DNA of 64,000 nt from Streptomyces sp. NBC_00091 (GTDB taxonomy: Bacteria; Actinomycetota; Actinomycetes; Streptomycetales; Streptomycetaceae): positions 4,588,001 through 4,652,000 of the forward strand of contig NZ_JAPEMA010000001.1 in the NCBI RefSeq assembly GCF_026343185.1, read 5' to 3'. Under the pieces are notes generated by a model. That model did not search any database. It was not told where the DNA came from and saw only the letters and a list, made by a program, of their open reading frames with translations. Made by a program: the position numbers and the translations under genes. This document shows, piece after piece, positions 8,931 through 18,255 of the stretch. Position 1 is the first letter of the stretch, and every line of letters starts with the position of its first letter.

Positions 8931-10445
8931 ATGACGAGCAGCACCGAGACCACCGCCACCACCCCTCCGCAGGTAGCGGTCAACGACATCGGTAACGCGG
9001 AAGCCTTCCTGGCCGCGATCGACGAGACGATCAAGTACTTCAACGACGGCGACATCGTCGACGGCGTCATCGTGAAGGTCGACCGGGACGAGGTCCTGCT
9101 CGACATCGGTTACAAGACCGAAGGCGTGATCCCGAGCCGCGAGCTCTCGATCAAGCACGACGTCGACCCGAACGAGGTCGTCAAGGTCGGCGACGAGATC
9201 GAGGCCCTGGTTCTCCAGAAGGAGGACAAGGAAGGCCGCCTGATCCTGTCCAAGAAGCGCGCTCAGTACGAGCGTGCCTGGGGCACGATCGAGAAGATCA
9301 AGGAAGAAGACGGCATCGTCACCGGTACCGTCATCGAGGTCGTCAAGGGTGGTCTCATCCTCGACATCGGCCTCCGTGGCTTCCTGCCGGCCTCCCTCGT
9401 CGAGATGCGCCGCGTCCGCGACCTCCAGCCCTACGTGGGCAAGGAGCTCGAGGCGAAGATCATCGAGCTGGACAAGAACCGCAACAACGTGGTCCTGTCC
9501 CGCCGTGCCTGGCTCGAGCAGACCCAGTCCGAGGTTCGCCAGACGTTCCTCACCACCCTGCAGAAGGGTCAGGTCCGCTCCGGCGTCGTCTCCTCGATCG
9601 TCAACTTCGGTGCCTTCGTGGACCTGGGCGGCGTCGACGGTCTCGTGCACGTCTCCGAGCTGTCCTGGAAGCACATCGACCACCCGTCCGAGGTTGTCGA
9701 GGTCGGCCAGGAGGTCACCGTCGAGGTTCTCGACGTTGACATGGACCGCGAGCGCGTCTCCCTGTCGCTGAAGGCGACGCAGGAGGACCCGTGGCAGCAG
9801 TTCGCCCGGACCCACCAGATCGGTCAGGTCGTCCCGGGTAAGGTCACCAAGCTGGTTCCGTTCGGTGCGTTCGTCCGCGTGGACGAGGGCATCGAGGGTC
9901 TGGTCCACATCTCCGAGCTGGCCGAGCGCCACGTGGAGATCCCGGAGCAGGTCGTCCAGGTCAACGACGAGATCTTCGTCAAGGTCATCGACATCGACCT
10001 CGAGCGTCGCCGGATCTCGCTGTCCCTGAAGCAGGCCAACGAGTCCTTCGGTGCCGACCCGGCGTCGGTCGAGTTCGACCCGACCCTGTACGGCATGGCC
10101 GCGTCCTACGACGACCAGGGCAACTACATCTACCCCGAGGGCTTCGACCCCGAGACCAACGACTGGCTCGAGGGCTACGAGACCCAGCGCGAGACGTGGG
10201 AGCGCCAGTACGCCGAGGCGCAGGTCCGCTTCGAGCAGCACCAGGCCCAGGTCATCAAGAGCCGCGAGGCCGACGAGGCCGCTGCCGCCGAGGGCGCTGC
10301 CGCCCCGGCCGCCGGTGGCAACGCCGGTGCGGGCGTCTCGGGTGGTTCGTACTCCTCCGAGGGTGCGGACGAGACCTCCGGCGCCCTGGCGTCGGACGAG
10401 GCCCTGGCCGCGCTCCGCGAGAAGCTGGCCGGCGGCCAGAGCTGA
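8931..10445 (+). CDS. rpsA: 30S ribosomal protein S1
   Basis: A 504-residue RNA-binding ribosomal protein that helps the 30S subunit capture and unfold mRNA. Four S1/OB-fold domains are visible: ~40-108 (VDGVIVKVDRDEVLLDIGYKTEG), ~125-192, ~210-280 (GVVSSIVNFGAFVDLGGVDG) and ~297-366 (GKVTKLVPFGAFVRVDEG). This is fewer than the six of enterobacterial S1 and normal for actinobacteria. The C-terminal ~75 residues are an Ala/Gly/Ser-rich tail. Codon usage is more T-tolerant (GGT, GTT, CGT) than in neighbours, as expected for a highly expressed gene. It has its own promoter and a UUCG-capped terminator. Confidence 0.97.
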   Translation: MTSSTETTATTPPQVAVNDIGNAEAFLAAIDETIKYFNDGDIVDGVIVKVDRDEVLLDIGYKTEGVIPSRELSIKHDVDPNEVVKVGDEIEALVLQKEDKEGRLILSKKRAQYERAWGTIEKIKEEDGIVTGTVIEVVKGGLILDIGLRGFLPASLVEMRRVRDLQPYVGKELEAKIIELDKNRNNVVLSRRAWLEQTQSEVRQTFLTTLQKGQVRSGVVSSIVNFGAFVDLGGVDGLVHVSELSWKHIDHPSEVVEVGQEVTVEVLDVDMDRERVSLSLKATQEDPWQQFARTHQIGQVVPGKVTKLVPFGAFVRVDEGIEGLVHISELAERHVEIPEQVVQVNDEIFVKVIDIDLERRRISLSLKQANESFGADPASVEFDPTLYGMAASYDDQGNYIYPEGFDPETNDWLEGYETQRETWERQYAEAQVRFEQHQAQVIKSREADEAAAAEGAAAPAAGGNAGAGVSGGSYSSEGADETSGALASDEALAALREKLAGGQS

Positions 10446-10485
10446 TCGCAGCGCATCGCACTCCGGTGTGAGCTGAGCTGAACGA

Positions 10486-10517
10486 CGAGGCCCGTCCCCT
10501 TCGGGGGGCGGGCCTCG
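10486..10517 (+). terminator. rpsA terminator with UUCG tetraloop
   Basis: A 14-bp stem (10486-10499 with 10504-10517, one U-G pair) capped by TTCG (10500-10503), 40 bases after the rpsA stop. A UUCG cap on a long GC stem is a classic strong terminator. Confidence 0.85.
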
Positions 10518-10641
10518 CCGCGTTGGCCCAGCGCGTTGGGTTCGTCGCGTTGCGTTTCTGTTAATGAGCCCAACTGGGGAATGGTGGCGCCGCCTTGGAC
10601 GTTCTTGGCAAAGAACACGGCGCGAGGGAGGAGTGGTGACG

Positions 10642-11580
10642 GTGCTTGATCCACAGGGTCTGTACGAATGGGATGCCAAGGGTCTGGCGGTGGCCGACCT
10701 GGCGCTCGCCCAGGACTCGGCCGGGCTGGTCATGCTCTACCACTTCGAGGGGTACATCGACGCGGGCGAGGCCGGCGAGCAGATCGTCGAACGGCTCCTC
10801 GAGACCCTGCCCCACCAGGTCGTGGCCCGCTTCGACGCCGACCGGCTGGTGGACTACCGGGCCCGGCGCCCGCTGCTGACCTTCCAGCGCGACCACTGGA
10901 CGGAGTTCGAGGAACCCCGCCTGGAGGTGCGCCTCGTCCAGGACGCCACCGGCGCGCCCTTCCTGCTGCTCTCCGGCCCCGAGCCGGACGTGGAGTGGGA
11001 GCGCTTCGCCGTCGCCGTCCGGCAGATCGTGGAGCGGCTCGGGGTCCGCCTCTCGGTCAACTTCCACGGCATCCCGATGGGCGTGCCGCACACCCGCCCC
11101 GTCGGCATCACCCCGCACGGCAACCGCACCGACCTGATGCCCGGCCACCGCAGCCCCTTCGACGAGGCGCAGGTACCGGGCAGCGCCGAATCGCTGATCG
11201 AGTTCCGCCTCGGCCAGGCCGGGCACGACGTCCTCGGCGTCGCGGCGCACGTACCGCACTACGTCGCCCGCTCCCCGTACCCCGATGCCGCGCTGACCGC
11301 GCTCGAGGCGATCACGGCCGCGACCGGGCTGGTGCTGCCGGCCGTCGCGCACGCCCTGCGCACCGAGGCGCACCGGACGCAGACGGAGATCGACCGCCAG
11401 ATCCGGGAGGGCGACGAGGAGCTGGTCAGCCTGGTCCAGGGGCTGGAGCACCAATACGACGCCGCGGCCGGGGCCGAGACCCGGGGGAACATGATCGCCG
11501 AGCCGGCCGAGATCCCGTCGGCGGACGAGATCGGCCGGGAGTTCGAGCGGTTCCTGGCGGAGCGCGAGGGCGAGGCGTAG
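10642..11580 (+). CDS. PAC2 family protein
   Basis: A 312-residue actinobacterial PAC2-domain protein, related in fold to proteasome assembly chaperone 2. Visible family stretches include [31 protein letters not shown] and [18 protein letters not shown]. Several in-frame GTGs exist; GTG 10642 is chosen because GGGAGGAG (10626-10633) ends 8 bases upstream and the homologous N-terminus is M/VLDPQGLY. It follows rpsA but is separated by a strong terminator. No direct function is known; a link to proteasome assembly is only an inference from the family name. Confidence 0.87.
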   Translation: MLDPQGLYEWDAKGLAVADLALAQDSAGLVMLYHFEGYIDAGEAGEQIVERLLETLPHQVVARFDADRLVDYRARRPLLTFQRDHWTEFEEPRLEVRLVQDATGAPFLLLSGPEPDVEWERFAVAVRQIVERLGVRLSVNFHGIPMGVPHTRPVGITPHGNRTDLMPGHRSPFDEAQVPGSAESLIEFRLGQAGHDVLGVAAHVPHYVARSPYPDAALTALEAITAATGLVLPAVAHALRTEAHRTQTEIDRQIREGDEELVSLVQGLEHQYDAAAGAETRGNMIAEPAEIPSADEIGREFERFLAEREGEA

Positions 11581-11710
11581 GACGCCCGTCGCCTTGTCCG
11601 CCGGCGGCTGTTTGCCGGCGGCCGGACAGCGCCTAGTGCTGTGGCCGGAAAGGTTTTCCGGGCGTCGCGACCCGGTGAACCTTGCCGGTCACAGCGCTAG
11701 GGTGCTGAGC

Positions 11711-12364
11711 ATGCTGAAAGTGGGCCTGACAGGCGGAATCGGTGCCGGCAAGAGCGAGGTCTCGCGGCTGCTGGCGGGGTACGGGGCGGTCGTCGTGGAC
11801 GCCGACCGGATCGCGCGGGAGGTCGTGGAGCCGGGCACGCCCGGGCTCGCGGCCGTGGTGGAGGCCTTCGGGGAGTCCGTGCTCACCGCCGACGGCCTGC
11901 TGGACCGGCCGAAGCTGGGGGCGATCGTCTTCGCCGACCCGGCGAAGCTCCAGATCCTGAACGCCATCGTGCACCCGCTGGTCGGGGCCCGGTCCGCCGA
12001 GCTGGAGGGGGCGGCGGGGCCCGAAGCCATCGTGGTGCACGACGTACCGCTCCTCGCGGAGAACGGCCTCGCGCCGCTGTACGACCTCGTCGTGGTCGTG
12101 GACGCGGCCCCGGAGACGCAGCTGGCACGGCTGACCGCGCTGCGCGGGATGACCGAGGAGGAAGCCCGGGCCCGGATGGCCGCCCAGGCCACGCGGGAGC
12201 AGCGGCTGGCGGTGGCCACGCTCGTGATCGACAACGACGGGCCGCTGGAGGCGCTGGAGCCCCAGGTGCGCACGGTGTGGGACGAGCTCACCGCTCGGGC
12301 CGCGAAGCGTGCGGGGTCGGCGGAGCCCGCGGAGTCCGCCGCGCCCGCGGAACAGCCGGAATAG
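11711..12364 (+). CDS. coaE: Dephospho-CoA kinase
   Basis: Final step of coenzyme A synthesis: ATP-dependent phosphorylation of the 3'-OH of dephospho-CoA. The 217-residue P-loop kinase starts [19 protein letters not shown] (Walker A at residues ~8-15), followed by [49 protein letters not shown] and an Ala/Glu-rich tail ([12 protein letters not shown]). ATG 11711 fits the conserved N-terminus; GTG 11702 is an alternative. A G/C-rich hairpin region (11594-11630) separates it from the PAC2 gene. Confidence 0.95.
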   Translation: MLKVGLTGGIGAGKSEVSRLLAGYGAVVVDADRIAREVVEPGTPGLAAVVEAFGESVLTADGLLDRPKLGAIVFADPAKLQILNAIVHPLVGARSAELEGAAGPEAIVVHDVPLLAENGLAPLYDLVVVVDAAPETQLARLTALRGMTEEEARARMAAQATREQRLAVATLVIDNDGPLEALEPQVRTVWDELTARAAKRAGSAEPAESAAPAEQPE

Positions 12365-12415
12365 GGGGAGCGGCGGAGCGCGTTGAAGGCGCGCGTAGAG
12401 GGAAGGAAAGACACC

Positions 12416-12886
12416 GTGTCCGACACCACGCCCCCGCCGCCGCCCTCCTCGGGACCGGGACCCTCGGGACCGGGACCCTCCGGTTCTGGATCCTCTGGTT
12501 CCGGATCCTTCGGTCCTGGATCCTTTGGTTCTGCGAGCCCCGAGACGCACGTCATCGACTACCGGGCCGCCGAGCAGCTCCTGGCCGCGCGTGACCCGCG
12601 CGGTGCGGTCCGGCTGCTCGACTCCGTCATAGCCGCGCACCCCGAGAACACCGCCGCCCGGCTGCTGCGCGCCCGGGCCTTCTTCGCGGCGGCGCAGCTG
12701 CGGCCCGCGCAGCTGGAGTTCGAGCTGGTGCTGGAGCGGGAGCCGGACAACGCCTTCGCCCACTTCGCGCTCGCCCGCACCCACGAGCGGTCCGGGCGCC
12801 CTGCGCAGGCCCGCCGGCACTTCCGGCTCGCCGCCGCCCTCGACCCGCAGCCCGAGTACCTGGCGGCGGCCCGCTTCGAGAACTGA
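12416..12886 (+). CDS. Tetratricopeptide repeat protein with Gly/Ser/Pro-rich N-terminal linker
   Basis: A 156-residue cytoplasmic protein. Residues ~1-42 are low complexity (PPPPPSS, then GPGPS/GSGSS-type units). Residues ~45-150 contain TPR-like helix pairs: AAEQLLAARDPRGAVRLLD, NTAARLLRARAFFAAAQLRPAQ and NAFAHFALARTHERSGRPAQARRHF. Start GTG 12416 has AAGGAAAG just upstream. It probably mediates protein contacts; no partner can be named. It follows coaE by 51 bases in the same direction and may be co-transcribed. Confidence 0.82.
   Translation: MSDTTPPPPPSSGPGPSGPGPSGSGSSGSGSFGPGSFGSASPETHVIDYRAAEQLLAARDPRGAVRLLDSVIAAHPENTAARLLRARAFFAAAQLRPAQLEFELVLEREPDNAFAHFALARTHERSGRPAQARRHFRLAAALDPQPEYLAAARFEN
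12451..12535 (+). repeat. 15-bp in-frame minisatellite in TPR gene
   Basis: Five 15-bp units plus a partial one: 12451-12465 and 12466-12480 are identical (GGGACCGGGACCCTC), and the next three (12481, 12496, 12511) are diverged copies containing GGATCC. The period equals five codons, encoding GPGPS, GPGPS, GSGSS, GSGSF, GPGSF. The later units use T-ending codons that are rare elsewhere in the window. Confidence 0.85.
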
Positions 12887-12892
12887 GGCGGG

Positions 12893-13153
12893 TCAGCGGC
12901 TCCGCGGCGGCTCGTACGGGGGGACGTCCGGGCCCGGCTGGTAGTGCGGGCCCTGATGGATGTGCCGGACGACGACGGCCAGGTCCACGGCGGCCAGCAG
13001 CGCGAGCACCGCGCAGGCCGCCGCCCACCCGGGACGGCCGGCCACCGAGAACGCGGCCGTCCCGGCGGCGGCCCAGATCAGCCCCCACAGACTCAGCCAG
13101 AACCGCAGCCGCAGCGGACTGCGGGCGGTCACCGGCTCGTTTCCGGTACGCAT
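12893..13153 (-). CDS. DUF6343 family small membrane protein
   Basis: An 86-residue protein beginning MRTGNEPVTARSPLRLRF, characteristic of the actinobacterial DUF6343 family, with two hydrophobic segments (WLSLWGLIWAAAGTAAFSV and AACAVLALLAAVDLAVVV) and a Pro-rich tail. ATG 13153 is preferred to ATG 13159 because the GAGG-type SD then has normal spacing. It is convergent with the TPR gene. Function is unknown. Confidence 0.75.
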   Translation of the reverse strand: MRTGNEPVTARSPLRLRFWLSLWGLIWAAAGTAAFSVAGRPGWAAACAVLALLAAVDLAVVVRHIHQGPHYQPGPDVPPYEPPRSR

Positions 13154-13214
13154 GGGCATCGCCTCACCCTGGGTGGAGGCCTCGGTTCCATCTTCCCACG
13201 CGGTGTGTGGAGTC

Positions 13215-13829
13215 CTAAGGGTTGAGCTTGTTGACGGCCGTCGTGGTCGTCTTCTTGAAGGCGGGTACGGGGGCGTCGGTCAGGTGGCCCATCTGGCTCC
13301 ACTGCACGACGGTCACCGTGGAGCCGTCGCGTCCGATCCCGAACAGGTGAACGCCCGGCTCGGAGTCCGGGACCGAGGTGTCGACCCCGTAGACGTGCGC
13401 GCCCTCCTCGACGGCCAGCCTCCCGTAGTCCTGCCAGGAGGCCGTCCCGCCCGGCGTCGCCCGCAGCCAGTCCGCGGCGCAGGCGGCGACCTCGCGCTCC
13501 AGGGTGGCGGCGAGCTTGGCGCCGGCGGCGGCCGAGGCGGTCCGTACGGAGGCCTGCACCGCGCCGGTGTCGAACTCGGTACCGAAGGCGCGGTGCCAGC
13601 TGCCGGCCGCCGGAAGCACCCCCTCCAGGCAGAAGGGCGCGGTCTCGGGCAGCCCCTTGGTGACCTCTCCCGGGTACCAGGGGGAGGAGGGGTGCGGCGG
13701 CAGGTCGGCGCCCCCGAGGAACCCGGGGGCTGTGGCGGCCACGGCCGTGGCCGAGGCGGTGAGGGTGAGGGCTGCGGCCGCCGCGAGGACGGCGGTGGCG
13801 AGGGCCGAGGTGCTGGAGCGTCGGAACAC
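13215..13829 (-). CDS. Secreted protein of unknown function
   Basis: A 204-residue protein with a signal peptide (FRRSSTSALATAVLAAAAAL, cleavage near AVA-AT) and a mature domain containing two Cys residues (APFCLEG and AACAADWL), so one disulfide is possible. The start is taken as GTG 13829, preceded by GGGGAGA; the open frame continues upstream but antisense to a regulator gene. It is divergent from the XRE/TM regulator, which may control it (inference). I do not recognise a family; actinobacterial PknH-like extracellular sensor domains are one possibility. Confidence 0.7.
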   Translation of the reverse strand: MFRRSSTSALATAVLAAAAALTLTASATAVAATAPGFLGGADLPPHPSSPWYPGEVTKGLPETAPFCLEGVLPAAGSWHRAFGTEFDTGAVQASVRTASAAAGAKLAATLEREVAACAADWLRATPGGTASWQDYGRLAVEEGAHVYGVDTSVPDSEPGVHLFGIGRDGSTVTVVQWSQMGHLTDAPVPAFKKTTTTAVNKLNP

Positions 13830-14003
13830 GGATTCTCCCCGTACGAGATGCGGTTGAGGTGCGACTGCCCGAACAGCCTTCCCCGGCCCGGGGTGCCGGA
13901 CCGCGCACTGCGGCGGATTCGGGACACTGGAACGGCTGTACGCACCGTCACCTGGGGGAACACCCCTGGCATGGAACGGAGTCATGGGACGGGGGAGCGC
14001 CGG

Positions 14004-15290
14004 GTGGGTGAGCCGGAGACCGAGGATTTCGCGCGGCTGATGCGGGAGCTGAAGGAGCGCGCCGGACTGAGTTACGGGATGCTCGCGCGCCGGCTGCACA
14101 CCAGCACCTCGACCCTGCACCGGTACTGCAAGGGGGAGGCGGTGCCTGCGGATTTCGCGGTGGTGGACCGCTTCGCCCGGGCCTGCGGGGCCGCGCGGGA
14201 GGAGGCGGTGGACCTGCACCGGGCCTGGCTGCTCGCGGACGCCCGCCGCAGGGCGGCGTCCCGGGGCACGGCGGAGGCGAGCCCGGCGGCGGAGCCCGGG
14301 GCGCCCGCAGATCCGGGGCCGGGGCCGGAGGCAGGGGCTGGGCAGGGGGGTCCGGGCGGGCCGGGGCCTTGGTACCGGCGGCGCGCCGTGGGGGTGTCCG
14401 CCGCCGGGGTGGTGGCGGTCGCGGTGGCCGTCGCGGTACTGGCGGCCGCCGGGCCGGAGACCCGGACCCCGCGGGCGGGACCGGCCGGGAGCCCCGGGCC
14501 GGCGACGGGGTCCCCCGCCCGGTCGGCCGCGCCGGCGCCGGGCACGGCCGGGCCGAGCGGGCCGACGGCCTCGGCGGTCCCGCCGGATACGGCCGCTCCG
14601 GCCACTCCGGCGACACCCTCGGCCGGTCCCTCCGGGGGCTCGGGGGCGCCTTCACCGGCCGCCTCGGCCGGCTCGGTGACCACACCGCTCGCGGCGGCCG
14701 TACGGTCCCACGTGTGGGCTGCGGGCTGCGACCACGCCTACCTCTCCGAGCGGGCCCCGGGCTCCGTCCCCGCACCGCCCGTCGAGGCGGACGCGCCCGC
14801 CTGGGCGCGGGCGCAGCGGGCCGTGCACGCCGGGACCCAGATCGTGGAGGTCACCCTGCACGGGACCGGGGAGGGGGCCGTGGTGCTCCAGGGCCTGGAG
14901 GTACGGGTGACCGCGCGCCGGACCCCGCCGGCCTGGAACGTCTACCGGATGTCCCAGGGCTGCGGAGGGGGCCTCACCCCGGCCGGCTTCGCCGTGAACC
15001 TGGACGCGCCGAGGCCGCTGGCCCGGCCCGTCGCGGGCAACGACTCCGGGGTGCGGGTCCCCGCCCCGGCCTTGCCGCTGCGCGTCTCGGCGTCCGAGCC
15101 GGCCGTGCTGAGGGTGCAGGCGGACGCCACGGGCTGCGACTGCGACTGGTCCCTCGACCTGCGCTGGAGCGGACCCGGCGGGTCCGGCACCCTGCGCCTG
15201 GACGACGACGGCGTTCCCTGGCGCACCAGCGCCACGGCGGGCCGGCCCGAGTACGGCTTCGCGAGCGAGCTGGGCCGCTGGGCGCGCTGA
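14004..15290 (+). CDS. XRE-family transmembrane regulator with extracytoplasmic domain
   Basis: About 428 residues. An N-terminal helix-turn-helix of the actinobacterial XRE type (FARLMRELKERAGLSYGMLARR, then STSTLHRYCKGEAVPADFAVVDRF) occupies residues ~8-85. A Pro/Gly/Ala linker leads to one TM helix at ~129-149 (VSAAGVVAVAVAVAVLAAAG). A Ser/Pro/Ala-rich stalk follows, then a ~200-residue outside domain with five Cys (AAGCDHAYLSE, SQGCGGG, GCDCDW). GTG 14004 is chosen because GGGGGAG is well spaced; ATG 13971 would add 11 residues. It is an HTH-TM one-component receptor architecture; ligand unknown. Confidence 0.82.
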   Translation: MGEPETEDFARLMRELKERAGLSYGMLARRLHTSTSTLHRYCKGEAVPADFAVVDRFARACGAAREEAVDLHRAWLLADARRRAASRGTAEASPAAEPGAPADPGPGPEAGAGQGGPGGPGPWYRRRAVGVSAAGVVAVAVAVAVLAAAGPETRTPRAGPAGSPGPATGSPARSAAPAPGTAGPSGPTASAVPPDTAAPATPATPSAGPSGGSGAPSPAASAGSVTTPLAAAVRSHVWAAGCDHAYLSERAPGSVPAPPVEADAPAWARAQRAVHAGTQIVEVTLHGTGEGAVVLQGLEVRVTARRTPPAWNVYRMSQGCGGGLTPAGFAVNLDAPRPLARPVAGNDSGVRVPAPALPLRVSASEPAVLRVQADATGCDCDWSLDLRWSGPGGSGTLRLDDDGVPWRTSATAGRPEYGFASELGRWAR

Positions 15291-15417
15291 CCGCGCCCGA
15301 GGTCGGAGGGGAAGGGCATCAGCGCAGGTCAGCGGGGGTTGTCAGTGGGCACGCCTAGACTCGGCGGCAGTGGATCCGCCATGACCGGGCGGAGCCGGGC
15401 ACCAGGGAGGGGGGACC

Positions 15418-18255
15418 ATGACCGCGCAGCCGCCGCCGCAGCCTTCGTTGCTGCGCCGCGCCGCCGTGTTCCTCCCCGCCGCCGTACCCCGGGAGGGACG
15501 GGTGGTCTTCTGGTGCCCCGAGGGGGACCCGCTTCCCGAGATCGGGACCCCGCAGCCGCTGAAGGTGGTCCGGCCGCACGGCGAGGGCGTCCGCACGCGT
15601 ACGGTGCCCGCCGTGGCGCTGTCGGTGGCCGCCGCCCTGCCCGTGCTGGTACGGGCGGTCCACAGCCCCGCCGCCCATCCGGCCACCCGGGCCTGGGGCA
15701 CCGCCGCCGCGCAGGCGCTGGCCCTCGCCGCGCGCGGCCGCCTGCTGCCCGGGCTCACCGCCGAGGGGGTCGACGCCTGGCGTGCCGGGCCGCTGGACGC
15801 CGAGGACATCGGATACCTGCGCGCCGTCGCGGCCGCCCTGCCGTACGAGGGGTACGCCACCCCGCTCGCCGGCCGCCGCCCGCTCGCACTGCCCGAGCCG
15901 GAGGCCCTGGTCCGGGCCTTCCTCGACGCCGTCGCCGACGGTCTGCCCCGTACGCCCGCCGCGCCCTTCGCAGCGGGGCGGCCCTTCGCCGCCCTGGAGC
16001 CGCAGCGGGTGCCCGGGATGAAGGAGTGGGCCGCGCAGGTCGCGGCCGGCGCCGACGCCGGGGTGGGGATCTCGCTCCGGCTCGACCTGTCCTCCTTCCG
16101 CCTGTTCGACGAGGCCGAGCCGGAGGACGTCCGCCGCGCCGGAGCCGCCGTGGTCCAGGTGCACAGCCTCGCCGACCCGACCCTGGTCACCGATGCCGGG
16201 CTGCTGTGGGCGGGGACCGCCGCCGCCGGATTCGGCCCGCGCGCCCGGATCGACGCCGTGCTCGCGCTGCGCCGGGCCGCCCGGGTGTGGCCCCCGCTGC
16301 TGCGCCTGCTCGACCAGCCGGTGCCCGATGCCCTCGCACTGTCCGACCAGGAGCTCGAGGACCTGCTCGGCGCCGCCGCGACGAGGCTGGCGGCGGCCGG
16401 GGTCCTGGTGCACTGGCCGCGCGAGCTGGCCCGTACGCTCTCCGCGACCGCCGTCGTACGGCCGGCCGCGCCCGGTTCCGCCACCGACGGCACCGCCTTC
16501 TTCGACGCGGCCGCGCTGTTCGACTTCTCCTGGGAGCTGGCCCTCGGAGGGGACCGGCTCACCCCGGGGGAGATGGACGCGCTCGCGCAGGCCCACCGGC
16601 CCGTGGTGCGGCTGCGCGACCAGTGGGTGCGGGTCGATCCCGAGCTGGTGCGCAAGGCGCGCAAGCGGCAGCTGGGGCTGCTGGACCCGGTGGACGCGCT
16701 GGCCACCGTACTGACCGGCACCGCCGAGGTCGACGGGGAAGCGGTGCCGGCCGTCCCGGTGGGGGCGCTGGCCGCCCTGCGGGAGCGGCTGACCGGGGAA
16801 CTGGCCCCGGTCGCGGCGCCCGCGGGCCTGAAGGCCACCCTGCGGGACTACCAGCTGCGCGGGCTGGCCTGGCTGGACCTGATGACCTCGCTCGGGCTGG
16901 GCGGCTGCCTCGCCGACGACATGGGCCTCGGCAAGACGGTCACCCTGATCGCCCTGCACCTGCACCGGGACCGCCCCGAGCCCACCCTCGTCGTCTGCCC
17001 GGCGTCCCTGCTGGGCAACTGGCAGCGGGAGATCGAGAAGTTCGCCCCCGGCACCCCCGTGCGCCGCTTCCACGGCGCCGGCCGCAGCCTCGACGGCCTG
17101 GGCGGCGGCTTCGTCCTCACCACGTACGGAACGATGCGCGCCGCAGCCGCCCGGCTGGCCGAGCAGAGCTGGGGCATGGTCGTCGCCGACGAGGCCCAGC
17201 ACGTCAAGAACCCGCACTCGGCGACCGCGAAGGCACTGCGGACCATCCCGGCCCCGGCCCGCGTGGCCCTCACCGGGACCCCGGTCGAGAACAACCTCTC
17301 CGAGCTGTGGGCGCTGCTCGACTGGACGACCCCGGGACTGCTGGGCCCGCTCACCGCCTTCCGGGCCCGCCACGCCCGCCCGGTCGAGCACCAGCAGGAG
17401 GAGGACGGGGGCAATGAGGCGGCGGTGGCCCGGCTGGCCGCCCTCGTCCGGCCGTTCCTGCTGCGCCGCAAGAAGTCCGACCCCGGCATCGCCCCGGAAC
17501 TGCCCCCGAAGACGGAGACCGACCATCCGGTGTCCCTGACCCGGGAGCAGGTCTCGCTCTACCAGGCGGCGGTGGACGAGGCGATGGCCGTGATCGAGGC
17601 GAGCGAGGGCATCGAGCGGCGCGGCATGATCATGAAGCTGCTGGCCTCGCTCAAGCAGATCTGCAACCACCCGGCCCAGTACTTGAAGGAGCTCAGCCCG
17701 AAGGGGGCGGAGCCCCGCATCGCGCACCGCTCAGGCAAACTCGCCCTGCTGGACGAGCTGCTGGACACGATCCTGGCCGAGGGGGGCTCGGTCCTGGTCT
17801 TCACCCAGTACGTGACCATGGCCCGGATCCTGGAGAAGCACCTCGCCGCCCGCGGTATCCCCTCGCAGCTCCTGCACGGTGGCACCCCCGTGCCCCGCCG
17901 CGAGGAACTCGTCGACCGCTTCCAGTCCGGCGAGGTCCCCGTCTTCCTGCTCTCCCTCAAGGCCGCCGGCACCGGCCTCAACCTCACCCGCGCCGGACAC
18001 GTCGTCCACTACGACCGCTGGTGGAACCCCGCCGTCGAGGAGCAGGCCACCGACCGCGCCTACCGCATCGGCCAGACCCAGCCCGTCCAGGTCCACCGCA
18101 TCATCGCCGAAGGCACCGTCGAGGACCGCATCGCCGAACTGCTGGAGGCCAAGCGGGCCCTGGCCGACGCCGTCCTCGGCTCCGGCGAGTCGGCGCTCAC
18201 CGAGCTGACCGACCGCGAACTGGCCGACCTCGTCTCCCTGCGGAGGCCCGCATGA
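15418..18255 (+). CDS. SNF2-family DEAD/DEAH-box helicase
   Basis: A 945-residue Swi2/Snf2-type ATPase/DNA translocase. An N-terminal SNF2-associated domain (~1-440) precedes the ATPase: Walker A DDMGLGKTVT near residue 500, DEAQ box VADEAQHVKNP near 590, and helicase C ending YDRWWNPAVEEQATDRAYRIGQ near 865. GGGAGGGGGG gives a strong SD for ATG 15418. It overlaps the SWIM zinc-finger gene by ATGA, matching the known bacterial pairing of a SNF2 helicase with a SWIM protein (B. subtilis ywqA-ywqB). The exact role, in DNA repair or chromosome remodelling, is unproven. Confidence 0.93.
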   Translation: MTAQPPPQPSLLRRAAVFLPAAVPREGRVVFWCPEGDPLPEIGTPQPLKVVRPHGEGVRTRTVPAVALSVAAALPVLVRAVHSPAAHPATRAWGTAAAQALALAARGRLLPGLTAEGVDAWRAGPLDAEDIGYLRAVAAALPYEGYATPLAGRRPLALPEPEALVRAFLDAVADGLPRTPAAPFAAGRPFAALEPQRVPGMKEWAAQVAAGADAGVGISLRLDLSSFRLFDEAEPEDVRRAGAAVVQVHSLADPTLVTDAGLLWAGTAAAGFGPRARIDAVLALRRAARVWPPLLRLLDQPVPDALALSDQELEDLLGAAATRLAAAGVLVHWPRELARTLSATAVVRPAAPGSATDGTAFFDAAALFDFSWELALGGDRLTPGEMDALAQAHRPVVRLRDQWVRVDPELVRKARKRQLGLLDPVDALATVLTGTAEVDGEAVPAVPVGALAALRERLTGELAPVAAPAGLKATLRDYQLRGLAWLDLMTSLGLGGCLADDMGLGKTVTLIALHLHRDRPEPTLVVCPASLLGNWQREIEKFAPGTPVRRFHGAGRSLDGLGGGFVLTTYGTMRAAAARLAEQSWGMVVADEAQHVKNPHSATAKALRTIPAPARVALTGTPVENNLSELWALLDWTTPGLLGPLTAFRARHARPVEHQQEEDGGNEAAVARLAALVRPFLLRRKKSDPGIAPELPPKTETDHPVSLTREQVSLYQAAVDEAMAVIEASEGIERRGMIMKLLASLKQICNHPAQYLKELSPKGAEPRIAHRSGKLALLDELLDTILAEGGSVLVFTQYVTMARILEKHLAARGIPSQLLHGGTPVPRREELVDRFQSGEVPVFLLSLKAAGTGLNLTRAGHVVHYDRWWNPAVEEQATDRAYRIGQTQPVQVHRIIAEGTVEDRIAELLEAKRALADAVLGSGESALTELTDRELADLVSLRRPA

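Noticed and set aside
8760..10733. A 657-codon frame on the - strand opposite rpsA
   Set aside because: Shadow of rpsA; its Leu/Asp/Val-rich repeats mirror the S1 domains of the real gene.
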